The notes under the pieces were generated by a model. It did no database searches and was not told where the DNA came from. It worked only from the letters and a program-made list of their open reading frames with translations. From Flavobacterium saliperosum (GTDB lineage: Bacteria; Bacteroidota; Bacteroidia; Flavobacteriales; Flavobacteriaceae): DNA of 64,000 bases. Shown here one piece after another: positions 1-8,374 of the stretch. The position numbers were made by a program, and so were the translations under genes. Within the stretch, counting starts at the first letter, position 1. The number at the start of each line of letters is the position of its first letter. The stretch covers positions 98,375-162,374 of the forward strand of contig NZ_FMTY01000006.1 of the NCBI RefSeq assembly GCF_900100625.1, in the 5' to 3' direction.

Positions 1-870
1 AATGCTTTCGTTTTGCGCGGTGCAAAAATTGTCTTTGCCGACAGTATGCCCAACCATCCCAATATTGATGCTACAAAATTAGAAGGGTTAATCACATCAA
101 AAACCAAAGCGATTGTGCCTGTGCACTACGCAGGGGTTGCTTGTGATATGGATACCATTATGGAGTTGGCTCAAAAACACAATTTATTTGTGGTTGAAGA
201 CGCTGCTCAGGCCATTGACAGCTATTACACCGGTAAAGATGGGATAAGAAAACCTTTGGGTGCCATAGGACATCTCGCTGCGTTTTCATTTCATGAAACC
301 AAAAATATAATTGCGGGTGAAGGGGGAATGTTAACCATTAACGACGAACAATTTATTGAACGCGCCGAGATTATTTGGGAAAAAGGAACGAATCGTTCTG
401 CTTTTTTTAGAGGAGAAGTGGATAAATACGGCTGGGTGGATATTGGGAGTTCTTTTTTACCTTCAGAGATTATTGCCGGTTTTTTGTGGGCACAATTGGA
501 AAATTTAACAAATATTCAAGCTGTAAGAAAGCAACATTGGGAGGTCTATCATGAAGAATTGAAAACTTGGTGTGAGAATAACGGAGTCGGGTTGCCGCAA
601 GTGCCTGAATATGCTACCAATAACGGGCACATGTTTTATTTAGTTTGTCAAAACATGGAGCAGCGTACTGCATTAATAGAAAAATTAAGAAGTCAAAATA
701 TTCATCCGGTATTTCATTACATCAGTTTGCATTCCAGTCCCTATTATAAAGATAAACACGATGGAAGGGTGTTGGCCGAAACGGACCGTTTTACAGATTG
801 TTTGGTTAGACTACCGTTGTTTTATGAATTGGATGTACAATTAGTAATAAAAAACATTAAAAATGTTTAA
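1..870 (+). CDS. wecE: dTDP-4-amino-4,6-dideoxygalactose transaminase (5'-truncated by window)
   Basis: PLP-dependent sugar aminotransferase of the DegT/DnrJ/EryC1 family, expected to convert dTDP-4-keto-6-deoxyglucose to dTDP-Fuc4N in the cytoplasm for surface polysaccharide synthesis. The reading frame is open from base 1, so the N-terminus (roughly 85-90 residues against the usual ~375) lies outside the window. Visible family marks are the VEDAAQAID segment that contacts PLP and the FSFHETKNI motif whose Lys (codon 301-303) should form the Schiff base, followed by GEGGML. The 3' end overlaps the next gene by 8 bases, indicating translational coupling. The WecE subgroup is inferred from overall similarity; another sugar aminotransferase of the same family is possible. 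Confidence 0.85.
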   Translation, partial: NAFVLRGAKIVFADSMPNHPNIDATKLEGLITSKTKAIVPVHYAGVACDMDTIMELAQKHNLFVVEDAAQAIDSYYTGKDGIRKPLGAIGHLAAFSFHETKNIIAGEGGMLTINDEQFIERAEIIWEKGTNRSAFFRGEVDKYGWVDIGSSFLPSEIIAGFLWAQLENLTNIQAVRKQHWEVYHEELKTWCENNGVGLPQVPEYATNNGHMFYLVCQNMEQRTALIEKLRSQNIHPVFHYISLHSSPYYKDKHDGRVLAETDRFTDCLVRLPLFYELDVQLVIKNIKNV

Positions 871-2719
871 TAAAATTATAACCTATATCAAAGAGAATAA
901 GGCAATATGTATAATTCTTCTGGTTGCCGCCTTACTTCGATTTTATAAAATTAATTTTCAGAGTTTGTGGATGGATGAAATCTATACGATGAACATCACA
1001 AATCCGGATAATTCATTTTCGACGATTATAACGGAGGTAAACAACAGAGAGGGTTTTCCGTATCTGTATTTCCTTTTTTTAAAAATTCTGCACACTTTTT
1101 TGGGTTACAGTCCCATAGTTGCCAGAGGTCTGTCGGCATTGTTTGGAGTACTGAGTGTTTTCGCCATATTTAAATTAGGCGAGAAACTGTATGATAAAAA
1201 AGCAGGTTTTTATGCGGCTTTGTTGCTGACTTTTAGCGAATATGCTATTTACATTTCTCAGGACGCCAGGCCTTATACGATTTATTTGTTCGGGGTTATA
1301 ATGTCATATTATGGGATGGTAACTTTTTTAAAAGAGGTAAATAGAAAAAATGCAATACAATATGGTTTATTAGCTGGATTGCTTTTAAATTTTAATTTTT
1401 TTGCGTTAATTAATTTATTCGCACAGGCAATATTGGTGGTTTTCTACCTATTCTTTATTGATAAACAAAAACGCATTGAATTAATCAAAAACGGACTACT
1501 ATCTTCAGGGATTGCAATAATTTTATTTTTGCCCAACATTTACAAATTAAAAACACTGATGGCTTTTAAATCCTCATGGATACCAGCCCCTGGACCAGAT
1601 AGTCTAACTATTATTCTAAAAGAATTTATTGGAAACTCTGAAATGACGTTATTTATGTTAACGCCAATTTTTATTTTCTTTCTATTGAATGTGTTTAATT
1701 CAAAAGAGACGAAATCAGTATCGGATTTTCTAAATAATAAGAAAGTTTTCGCTTTTATTGTGCTTTTTTCATGGACATTAGTTTATGTTACGATTGTGTT
1801 TTTAAAGTCGTATTTAGATACTTCACTATATATTGCAAGATATTTTACAAGTATCATACCTGTTATAATTCTTGTTTTAGGCATAGGCTTATCGATGATT
1901 AAAAATAAATTTATCAGAATTTCTTTTACGTTATCCTTGGTTATGTTTGTTTTTTTAAATCATACAATTGTAAGAAACTATTACAAATGGCCTAATAAAA
2001 CTCAATTTAGGGAGGCGGCACAATTAATTATTGATAATAACCCCAAAAACGAAACAGTATACACTGGATTAAAATATTGGTTTGATTATTATCTGAACAA
2101 TAAAATGATAAGGACAAATGTTATTGAAAAACCAAATCTTGAAGCAGTAATATCCGAGATGATGGCTGACCCGACTAAAGTAAAACCATTTTGGTATACC
2201 GATGCTCATGGCAGACCGTTTGCCTTAACTGAAGCTGCTCAGCTGTTTGTAAACAATACTTTTTATATCGATAATAACTTTGATGGATTTGACGCTTGGA
2301 CCAGGCATTTTACTCTATTGAAAGATGTTCCTAGAAGCATTGATATTTCTAAATTCATTCCTTTGCAAACATATAACGGAGATGGATTTGCATATAATAT
2401 AGAAGCTTTTGAAAACACAAACGGAATAGTGAAAATTTCTGGATGGGCTTATTTTGATGGGCAAAGTGCTTCAGAATCTGTATTGGATGTCGTTTTACTG
2501 AAAGATGGAAAAGCAACACGAATGCTTACTCAAAAAGTTAATCGTCCAGACGTAACATCCTATTTTAAAAGTAGTTTTGATTTGGCTAATTCAGGTTTTT
2601 CTTCAATGTTAAATCTGTCAGACCTTAATAAGGGAGAATATAAAATTGGTATTTATTTAGTAAATAAAAAAACTGGAAAAACAGGCTTAAATATTACAGA
2701 TAAAATAGTCGTGAAATAA
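863..2719 (+). CDS. GT39-like membrane glycosyltransferase with C-terminal beta domain
   Basis: Polytopic GT-C fold glycosyltransferase of the ArnT/PMT (GT39) type, which uses a polyprenyl-phosphate sugar donor on the periplasmic face of the inner membrane. After the first membrane segment comes WMDEIYT (Asp38-Glu39), matching the acidic pair in the first periplasmic loop of GT-C enzymes. About ten hydrophobic segments follow up to residue ~370, then a soluble periplasmic region. The last ~100 residues (from about 510) form a beta-rich domain with an 'RPDVTSYF...SGF...LNKGEYKIGIY' pattern that I associate with accessory carbohydrate-related domains on Bacteroidota membrane glycosyltransferases; that is from memory. 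It overlaps wecE by 8 bases and precedes two small lipoproteins. Donor and acceptor are unknown. Confidence 0.75.
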   Translation: MFNKIITYIKENKAICIILLVAALLRFYKINFQSLWMDEIYTMNITNPDNSFSTIITEVNNREGFPYLYFLFLKILHTFLGYSPIVARGLSALFGVLSVFAIFKLGEKLYDKKAGFYAALLLTFSEYAIYISQDARPYTIYLFGVIMSYYGMVTFLKEVNRKNAIQYGLLAGLLLNFNFFALINLFAQAILVVFYLFFIDKQKRIELIKNGLLSSGIAIILFLPNIYKLKTLMAFKSSWIPAPGPDSLTIILKEFIGNSEMTLFMLTPIFIFFLLNVFNSKETKSVSDFLNNKKVFAFIVLFSWTLVYVTIVFLKSYLDTSLYIARYFTSIIPVIILVLGIGLSMIKNKFIRISFTLSLVMFVFLNHTIVRNYYKWPNKTQFREAAQLIIDNNPKNETVYTGLKYWFDYYLNNKMIRTNVIEKPNLEAVISEMMADPTKVKPFWYTDAHGRPFALTEAAQLFVNNTFYIDNNFDGFDAWTRHFTLLKDVPRSIDISKFIPLQTYNGDGFAYNIEAFENTNGIVKISGWAYFDGQSASESVLDVVLLKDGKATRMLTQKVNRPDVTSYFKSSFDLANSGFSSMLNLSDLNKGEYKIGIYLVNKKTGKTGLNITDKIVVK

Positions 2720-2744
2720 AATTAGTCTGAAATAAAAAAAAGTA

Positions 2745-2752
2745 TAAATTTG
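2745..2752 (+). promoter_or_regulatory. Candidate -7 box (TAAATTTG)
   Basis: Exact match to the Bacteroidota TAnnTTTG -7 consensus, 16 bases upstream of the first lipoprotein start. No convincing -33 TTTG at the right spacing, so it is a motif match only. Confidence 0.4.
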
Positions 2753-2768
2753 CAGAAAAACATTTAAA

Positions 2769-3332
2769 ATGAAAATCAAATCGTTTATAGTAATTTGTAC
2801 TCTAGTAATTTTTGCATCATGTAAAAAAGAAGCTCAAGCTACAGGAGAAAAAACTGAAACACAAGCTGTCTCGACGGAACAAGAAGTTGATAAAAATTTA
2901 TTAAAAGTATCTTTTGATTTGGTTGTGAAAAAAGATGACAATATGCATCTTTATTATACAGAGGATGGTACGATTAATTTTGATGAAAAAAAATCACTTT
3001 GGGTACCTGTAAAGGGTAGTGAAGGGGTACAAGAAGTTACCTTTAAATTACCAGAGAATGTTCTGCCTACACATTTAAGAGTTGATTTTGGTTTTGGAAA
3101 AAATGAAGCCCAGTCAGATGTAGAGCTAAAAACTTTTCGTTTGAAATATTTAGACAAAATGTTTGAAGCAAAAGACACTATGATATTTAATTATTTTTAT
3201 CCAAATAAAGAAAATACAATTGTTCCTGCAAAAACAGCCATTCTTCAGAGAAAAGCAAAAGATCAGCCAGGAGGTCCAATTTTATATCCACATGCTCCAT
3301 TAACAGAAGAGTTGAAAAAAATCATCCAATAA
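2769..3332 (+). CDS. Lipoprotein of unknown function, paralogue of next gene
   Basis: A 187-residue protein with a lipoprotein signal peptide: a hydrophobic stretch ending IFASC puts the lipidated Cys at residue 18. The mature part begins with a Thr/Glu/Gln-rich spacer and then a compact beta-rich domain containing LVVKKDDNMHLYYTEDGTIN, VPVKG and LRVDFGFG. It ends with GPILYPHAPL. The next gene encodes a clear relative with the same motifs, so the two arose by tandem duplication. The domain resembles beta-sandwich modules that accompany membrane glycosyltransferases in Bacteroidota; this is inference. Function not recognised. Confidence 0.75.
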   Translation: MKIKSFIVICTLVIFASCKKEAQATGEKTETQAVSTEQEVDKNLLKVSFDLVVKKDDNMHLYYTEDGTINFDEKKSLWVPVKGSEGVQEVTFKLPENVLPTHLRVDFGFGKNEAQSDVELKTFRLKYLDKMFEAKDTMIFNYFYPNKENTIVPAKTAILQRKAKDQPGGPILYPHAPLTEELKKIIQ

Positions 3333-3346
3333 ACATTGTGAATTTT

Positions 3347-3372
3347 AAAAAGTGAACTTATGTTCACTTTTT
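3347..3372 (+). terminator. Intrinsic terminator
   Basis: Perfect 11-bp stem (AAAAAGTGAAC / GTTCACTTTTT, loop TTAT) followed by more T, just after the first lipoprotein stop. It separates the two paralogues transcriptionally. Confidence 0.75.
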
Positions 3373-3421
3373 TTTTAAAAATTAATTAAAGTATATTGGT
3401 TGTTAATGAAATATAAATCGG

Positions 3422-3925
3422 ATGAGATTATTTTTTCTTTTTTTTCTTTTCTCGTTAATATCCTGTGAGGATTCAAATAAAAATTCCAATTTTGTTTTGA
3501 ATGTGGATCTTGTTGTCAAAAATGATGATTCTTTGCATATTTATTACAAAAAAGGAGGTACAATCAATTTTAATGAAAATGAATCTTTTTGGGTAAGGGT
3601 GAAAGGACAAAATAAAAATCAGAAGGTAGCCATTGAATTTCCCAAGGATATTGTGCCAAATCAGGTACGCATTGATTTTAGCAGAAACTTAGAACAACGC
3701 GAAATAATTTTCAATAAGTTTGAATTTGCTTATCGAGGAAATTCTTTTGTCGCTAAAGGCAAAGACATTTATAAATATTTCAGGGTAGACGATTCTAATA
3801 CATTGTTGAATAAAGAATTCGGTTCATTAACCCGAAAAGACACCACTACAACGGTTGGTCCATCCTTATACCCTAACGGATACTATTTAGCAGTTAAATT
3901 GGATGAATTAAAATTCAAAAAATAA
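3422..3925 (+). CDS. Lipoprotein of unknown function, tandem paralogue
   Basis: A 167-residue lipoprotein with a very Phe/Leu-rich signal peptide and the lipobox LISC (Cys15), followed by Glu-Asp. Acidic residues right after the Cys are a feature of surface-export signals in some Bacteroidota, so surface exposure is possible but not shown. The mature domain repeats the motifs of the preceding lipoprotein: LVVKNDDSLHIYYKKGGTIN, WVRVKG, VRIDFS and GPSLYPNG. It lies 19 bases upstream of the flippase and is likely cotranscribed with it. Function not recognised; the location suggests a role linked to polysaccharide assembly or display. Confidence 0.75.
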   Translation: MRLFFLFFLFSLISCEDSNKNSNFVLNVDLVVKNDDSLHIYYKKGGTINFNENESFWVRVKGQNKNQKVAIEFPKDIVPNQVRIDFSRNLEQREIIFNKFEFAYRGNSFVAKGKDIYKYFRVDDSNTLLNKEFGSLTRKDTTTTVGPSLYPNGYYLAVKLDELKFKK

Positions 3926-3944
3926 AAGATTTCAGTCCCATTAA

Positions 3945-5210
3945 ATGTTTCATAAACTAAAATCAATATTTTCAAATCTTCAATTTCAAAAGCTATTCGT
4001 ATATGGCTTCGGACAACTGTTCAATTTAGTTACGCCGCTTTTAATAGTGCCTTATATAGTTGGTATTTGTGGCGAAGAAAATTTCGGTAAAGTAGCTGTG
4101 GGAATGGCGCTATCATTTTTTCTGATTGTTTTTATTGATTACGGATCTGATTTGGTTGGAGTGAGAGAAATTTCCATAAACAGAAATAATAATGAGGCAT
4201 TGCAAAAAATCGTAATGATCAGTTACATGTCAAGATTTCTTATCCTGCTTTTTATACTTCTGTTTTCCGTTGGATTGTTTTTGACCATTCCTTATTTCAA
4301 AGCCGAGAAAACATTGTTTCTTTTTGGATTACCCATTTTAATAGGCCAGTTTTTAAACCCGACCTGGTTTCTTCAGGGCGTTGAAAATGTCAGGTGGATT
4401 ACATTTTCCAATATTATTTCAAAGATAATTTACCTTTTGGGTGTTTTTCTGATGGTTAAATCAGCATCTGACTATATTTATGTTAATTTTTTATGGGGAC
4501 TGGGAATGATTCTGGCCAACACATTAATGTTAATCCTCATTTTTAAAAAACATTCCTTTTCATTCTATAGTGTGACAACTGTAGAGATTACCAAGTTTCT
4601 TAAAAATGATTTTTCCATGTTTTCTTCTCAAATCTTCGTCGCCCTTCAATTAAATACACCGGTAATGGTTTTGAGTTTTTTCGGAAACAACCTAATGGCA
4701 GGTCAGTATAAAATTGTGGAACAGATAATCGTAATTTTTAAAACGTATATTTTCCTGTTTTTTAATTATGTTTTTCCTAAGGTGTGCTACCTGCTGGAAA
4801 GAAACCCAACAAAAGGTATCCGAAACTGGCAATTGTATAATGGATTTAATTTCGTTTTTGTGCTCTTTGGAATGCTTTTATTTTATTTTTTTTCTTATGA
4901 TGTGGTTTCCTATTTTAATCCTACGAACCGCTATGTTTTAAGTAGTCTTTTAAATGTGGCCATTTTAATACCAATTCTTTTAGCAGTTTCCATCCCCTTA
5001 AAGCAGCTTGTTTTGGGCTGGAATTACAAGAGGTTTTATGTCAGAATTACATCGGTTATGGTAATTTTAAACCTTTTAGCCATAATAATAATCTTACCCT
5101 ACTATAAAGTTTACGGAGTTTTTTATAGTTTAATAGCATCAGAAGTTTTAATGATTTTATTTTACTTAATTTGTATTAGGAAAAAACTCTTCTTTAAAGA
5201 GAATGCTTAA
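3945..5210 (+). CDS. Wzx-type oligosaccharide flippase
   Basis: A 421-residue polytopic protein of the MATE/MVF-like polysaccharide transport (PST) family, expected to flip undecaprenyl-diphosphate-linked repeat units across the inner membrane. The opening of the first helix, FGQLFNLVTPLLIVPYIVG, and the following ...FIDYGSDLVGVREIS segment are typical for Wzx proteins. About 12 hydrophobic segments can be counted. It is followed by the acetyltransferase gene with an 8-base overlap. A second, unrelated flippase of the same superfamily lies at 36771-38243, outside the polysaccharide locus. Confidence 0.85.
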   Translation: MFHKLKSIFSNLQFQKLFVYGFGQLFNLVTPLLIVPYIVGICGEENFGKVAVGMALSFFLIVFIDYGSDLVGVREISINRNNNEALQKIVMISYMSRFLILLFILLFSVGLFLTIPYFKAEKTLFLFGLPILIGQFLNPTWFLQGVENVRWITFSNIISKIIYLLGVFLMVKSASDYIYVNFLWGLGMILANTLMLILIFKKHSFSFYSVTTVEITKFLKNDFSMFSSQIFVALQLNTPVMVLSFFGNNLMAGQYKIVEQIIVIFKTYIFLFFNYVFPKVCYLLERNPTKGIRNWQLYNGFNFVFVLFGMLLFYFFSYDVVSYFNPTNRYVLSSLLNVAILIPILLAVSIPLKQLVLGWNYKRFYVRITSVMVILNLLAIIIILPYYKVYGVFYSLIASEVLMILFYLICIRKKLFFKENA

Positions 5211-5892
5211 TCACATGTTAAAAAAAATATTTCAGAAACTTCTCAAAAATGCGGGAAAGAACTATCAAATGGATTCCAGGATTCCGGATGCTTTAATCTT
5301 ATACACATTATACAAAAGAGGCATGATGTTGCTGAGGGGGATTATTAAGCTTCGAAAAAAAGTCTTTTTAGGACCCAACGTGTCTATTGCCAACAAAAGA
5401 AACTTCCACTTCGGTACAAACGTAACAATCGAGAAAAACACTCGTTTGGATGGTTATGCTTCCCAAAGGATTATGCTTGGAGACAATTGTAAAATCGGAG
5501 CTTTTTCCTGTTTAACCAGTACTAGCCATTTCTCAAAATACGGAAAAGGACTTGTAATGGGAAACAATTCGGCTATTGGTGATTATACTCATTTTGGTGC
5601 TTCAGGCGGTATTGATATCGGTAACGATGTGATTATGGGTTCCTATATTAGTTTCCACTCTGAGAATCATGTTTTTTCGGACACCTCTAAATTAATTCGC
5701 GAACAAGGGGTTACTTCTAAAGGAATTAAAATAGGGAACAACGTTTGGGTTGGAGTCAAAGTAACTTTTTTGGATGGTTCGCAAGTTGGGAATAACTCAG
5801 TAGTAGCCGCAGGAGCAGTGGTAAATGGCGTTTTCCCAAATAATGTTGTTATTGGTGGAGTGCCGGCTAAAATAATCAAAACAATAGAGTAA
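5203..5892 (+). CDS. Left-handed beta-helix (hexapeptide) acyltransferase
   Basis: A 229-residue acyltransferase of the CatB/WbbJ/maltose O-acetyltransferase-like type, likely acetylating a sugar of the polysaccharide or its precursor using acetyl-CoA. From about residue 60 onward the sequence shows imperfect hexapeptide repeats ([LIV]-G-x4), for example IGAFSCLTS, IGDYTHFGA, IDIGNDVIMGS, and the usual end IKIGNNVWVG...VAAGAVV..VFPNNVVIGGVPAKII. The His in SFHSENHVF is a candidate catalytic base. Another Met at codon 5 (5215) would remove the overlap with the flippase and is a plausible alternative start. The stop overlaps the next start (TAATG). Confidence 0.85.
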   Translation: MLNHMLKKIFQKLLKNAGKNYQMDSRIPDALILYTLYKRGMMLLRGIIKLRKKVFLGPNVSIANKRNFHFGTNVTIEKNTRLDGYASQRIMLGDNCKIGAFSCLTSTSHFSKYGKGLVMGNNSAIGDYTHFGASGGIDIGNDVIMGSYISFHSENHVFSDTSKLIREQGVTSKGIKIGNNVWVGVKVTFLDGSQVGNNSVVAAGAVVNGVFPNNVVIGGVPAKIIKTIE

Positions 5893-7127
5893 TGACTTTA
5901 AAAATATCCAAACAATATTTACGACAGTTGTTTTTTTCCGTATGTGTGATTATACCTTTTTTTAATAATTACGAAATTTCTTTTGTCTTTTGGGTGATTG
6001 CATTGCTCTTTACAATAAAAAAAAGATACTCTTCTTTATTTTTAAGCTACCTGTCACATTTTATTTTAATTCTTTTACTGGCTTTGTTGGTTGGGTCGTT
6101 TTACGAATACAACCAATACTTTGTCATTCGCGACATAACATACATGCTCAAACCGATATTGGGACTGGTTATAGGGTATCAGTTTTTTTCGGAAGACACC
6201 AAAGACCATTTTAAATTTCTGTTATATGCCGGAATTGCCATGGCATTAATACATTTGGTTTTGGTGCTTTATGGAATTGGGATAATGGGGGCAAGAAGTG
6301 TTAGCGACATACGGTTGTATGGCGGATATTTTAATGATTATGAAATTTACACCCTTGCCTTATTACTGTTCTACAAAAAGTTTGAAATCGACATTACCAG
6401 AAAACAATATGTTTATTTCTTGATTATTCTTGCCGTTTCCAGTTTTTTCTATCTGGCCCGCACAAATTTTATTCAGATTGTCATTCTTTTTCTGGCGTTA
6501 AAAGGTTTTTTACATCTTAATAAGAGGTCGTTAACCATTTTTTCAGTTTTGTTTTTGTTGGCCGTAGTGGGATATACAAGTATCTATTATTATAATCCGA
6601 AGCGTAACGGAGGTGCAGTGGATGAGTTTTTATATAAGGTAAAACTGATTCCTTTGGAAGCATTTTCTACCAAAATTAACCGGGAAGATTGGAAGGATTT
6701 TCACGACCACTATCGCTCTTATGAAAATGTGCGAACTGTGGAACAGCTTTTAAGTAACGAAACCTATATTTTTGGTGAAGGAATCGGTTCTCAGGTCGAT
6801 TTAAAACAGAAAGTCTTTCTTGGTGATATGGAATTACGCCACATATCGATCTTACATAATGGTTATATGACGGTATTTTTGAAATCCGGTATCCCTGGAT
6901 TACTATTGTTGATAATGTCCATATTTTTCTTCTTTAAAAAATTTGGCACCATAAATGAAATGGATAACAACATAAATTTGCTTTTTGTGGGTACAGGGTT
7001 GTTTCTGATTGTCTCTTATTGGGTGTTTCTAGGATTGTATAATCTGTTAGATTCTAAATCGATTTTTATAGGGTATCTTTTTGCATATAAAAACAGTTTA
7101 CGATTAAAACACAACGTTATTCGATGA
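5892..7127 (+). CDS. O-antigen polymerase/ligase-like membrane protein (Wzy candidate 1)
   Basis: A 411-residue polytopic inner-membrane protein with about 10-12 hydrophobic segments and one large periplasmic loop (about residues 225-325). After that loop sits HNGYMTVFLKSGIPGLLLL, the His-containing pattern of the Wzy_C/WaaL family. It should either polymerise repeat units or transfer glycan to an acceptor. A second protein of the same kind is encoded at 9423-10739; which one is polymerase and which is ligase cannot be decided from sequence. Start and stop overlap the neighbours (TAATG upstream, 4 bases downstream), so it belongs to a tightly packed operon. Confidence 0.75.
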   Translation: MTLKISKQYLRQLFFSVCVIIPFFNNYEISFVFWVIALLFTIKKRYSSLFLSYLSHFILILLLALLVGSFYEYNQYFVIRDITYMLKPILGLVIGYQFFSEDTKDHFKFLLYAGIAMALIHLVLVLYGIGIMGARSVSDIRLYGGYFNDYEIYTLALLLFYKKFEIDITRKQYVYFLIILAVSSFFYLARTNFIQIVILFLALKGFLHLNKRSLTIFSVLFLLAVVGYTSIYYYNPKRNGGAVDEFLYKVKLIPLEAFSTKINREDWKDFHDHYRSYENVRTVEQLLSNETYIFGEGIGSQVDLKQKVFLGDMELRHISILHNGYMTVFLKSGIPGLLLLIMSIFFFFKKFGTINEMDNNINLLFVGTGLFLIVSYWVFLGLYNLLDSKSIFIGYLFAYKNSLRLKHNVIR

Positions 7128-8308
7128 GAAATATACTGTTTGTACACCAATCGGCAGAAATGTACGGATCTGATAAAACATTATTAGTTCTTGTTACGGA
7201 GTTTAAGAAAAAAACAATAAATCCGATTGTGGTTTTACCTAATGATGGCCCGCTCAAAGATGCTTTAGAAAAGGAAAATATTACCGTTATTATTGCTCCG
7301 GTTTTTAAGGTTTCCAGAAAAATGTTCGGAGTGCGAAACTTGATTTCTTTACCCAAACAAATATCACAAGCCATCAAAATTTTGGATCAAATCAATAAAA
7401 AAGACAAAATCGATTTGGTTTATTCCAATACATTAGCGGTTTTAATCGGACTTATTTATGCCCAAAAAAGAAAGATTAAACATATTTGGCATGTTCACGA
7501 AATTATTGAATCACCCAAATTAGTTGTAAAATTCTTCAAAAATGCTTTGCTTTCAAAAGCAAATAACACGATTATTTATAATTCTGAAGCAACAAAATGT
7601 TTTTGGAATAAAGACAACGAAATTCTTAATCAAAAAGCGGTAGTTGTTTTAAATGGTCTTTCTAAATCGGAAATAGAACTTCCAGAATTGGAAAGAGCAG
7701 AGATTAAAGAAACGTTACTTGGTGCAAAAAATAAAGAAACGATGATAGCCTTGGTAGGTAGGATAAGCAGATGGAAAGGGCAAAAATTGTTATTGGATGC
7801 TTTTCATAATTTGTCGAAAACACATCAAAATATACGACTTCTTTTCGTAGGTTCTCCACCGCCCAATCAGGAAGTTTTTCTCGAAACATTGATTCAACAG
7901 GTGGCTGATTATGATTTGATAGAAAAGGTAACAATCTTGCCCTTTCAGGATGACATCGCAAAAATTTGGGAAGTGATTGACATCGCCGTAGTACCTTCAA
8001 CCGAACCGGAACCTTTCGGTTTAGTAGCCTTAGAAGCAATGTTAGCATCTAAACCAGTTATCGGAGCAAATCACGGAGGATTAAAGGAGATAATCATTGA
8101 CAACGAGACCGGATTTCTAGTTGAACCTAACAATGTTGAAGCATTAGTTCACTCTCTGGAAAAGCTAATCACAGATAAAACCACGAGGGAAACAATGGGG
8201 CAGAAAGCCTATCAAAGAGCCATAGCCGTATTTTCACTCGAAAACTATGTTTCACAGATAGAACAAATCTGTCTGAAACAAATTGCAGACCATCCTAACC
8301 CGAAATAA
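7124..8308 (+). CDS. GT4-family glycosyltransferase (GT-B fold)
   Basis: A 394-residue cytoplasmic glycosyltransferase. The N-terminal half starts with ILFVHQSAEMYGSDKTLL, a Rossmann-like acceptor domain. The C-terminal half (from about residue 195) is the donor domain, with ALVGRISRWKGQKLLLDAF and the E-x7-E signature in EPEPFGLVALEAMLASKPV, followed by GGLKEII. These are the hallmarks of Glycos_transf_1/GT4 enzymes, which transfer nucleotide-activated sugars to lipid-linked intermediates. Overlaps the upstream gene by 4 bases. Donor specificity is not predictable. Confidence 0.85.
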   Translation: MRNILFVHQSAEMYGSDKTLLVLVTEFKKKTINPIVVLPNDGPLKDALEKENITVIIAPVFKVSRKMFGVRNLISLPKQISQAIKILDQINKKDKIDLVYSNTLAVLIGLIYAQKRKIKHIWHVHEIIESPKLVVKFFKNALLSKANNTIIYNSEATKCFWNKDNEILNQKAVVVLNGLSKSEIELPELERAEIKETLLGAKNKETMIALVGRISRWKGQKLLLDAFHNLSKTHQNIRLLFVGSPPPNQEVFLETLIQQVADYDLIEKVTILPFQDDIAKIWEVIDIAVVPSTEPEPFGLVALEAMLASKPVIGANHGGLKEIIIDNETGFLVEPNNVEALVHSLEKLITDKTTRETMGQKAYQRAIAVFSLENYVSQIEQICLKQIADHPNPK

Positions 8309-8342
8309 AGTCCGTTTTGACTGCTTTTTTGTTAAAAATGCC

Positions 8343-8350
8343 TATTTTTG
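8343..8350 (+). promoter_or_regulatory. Candidate internal promoter -7 box (TATTTTTG)
   Basis: Exact TAnnTTTG match in a 66-base gap, 24 bases upstream of the next start. A TTTG at 8316-8319 lies 23 bases before it, at the long end of the spacing known for Flavobacterium promoters. It could drive the second half of the polysaccharide operon. Confidence 0.4.
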
Positions 8351-8374
8351 AACACTCATTAAGGAAGTGTTTTC

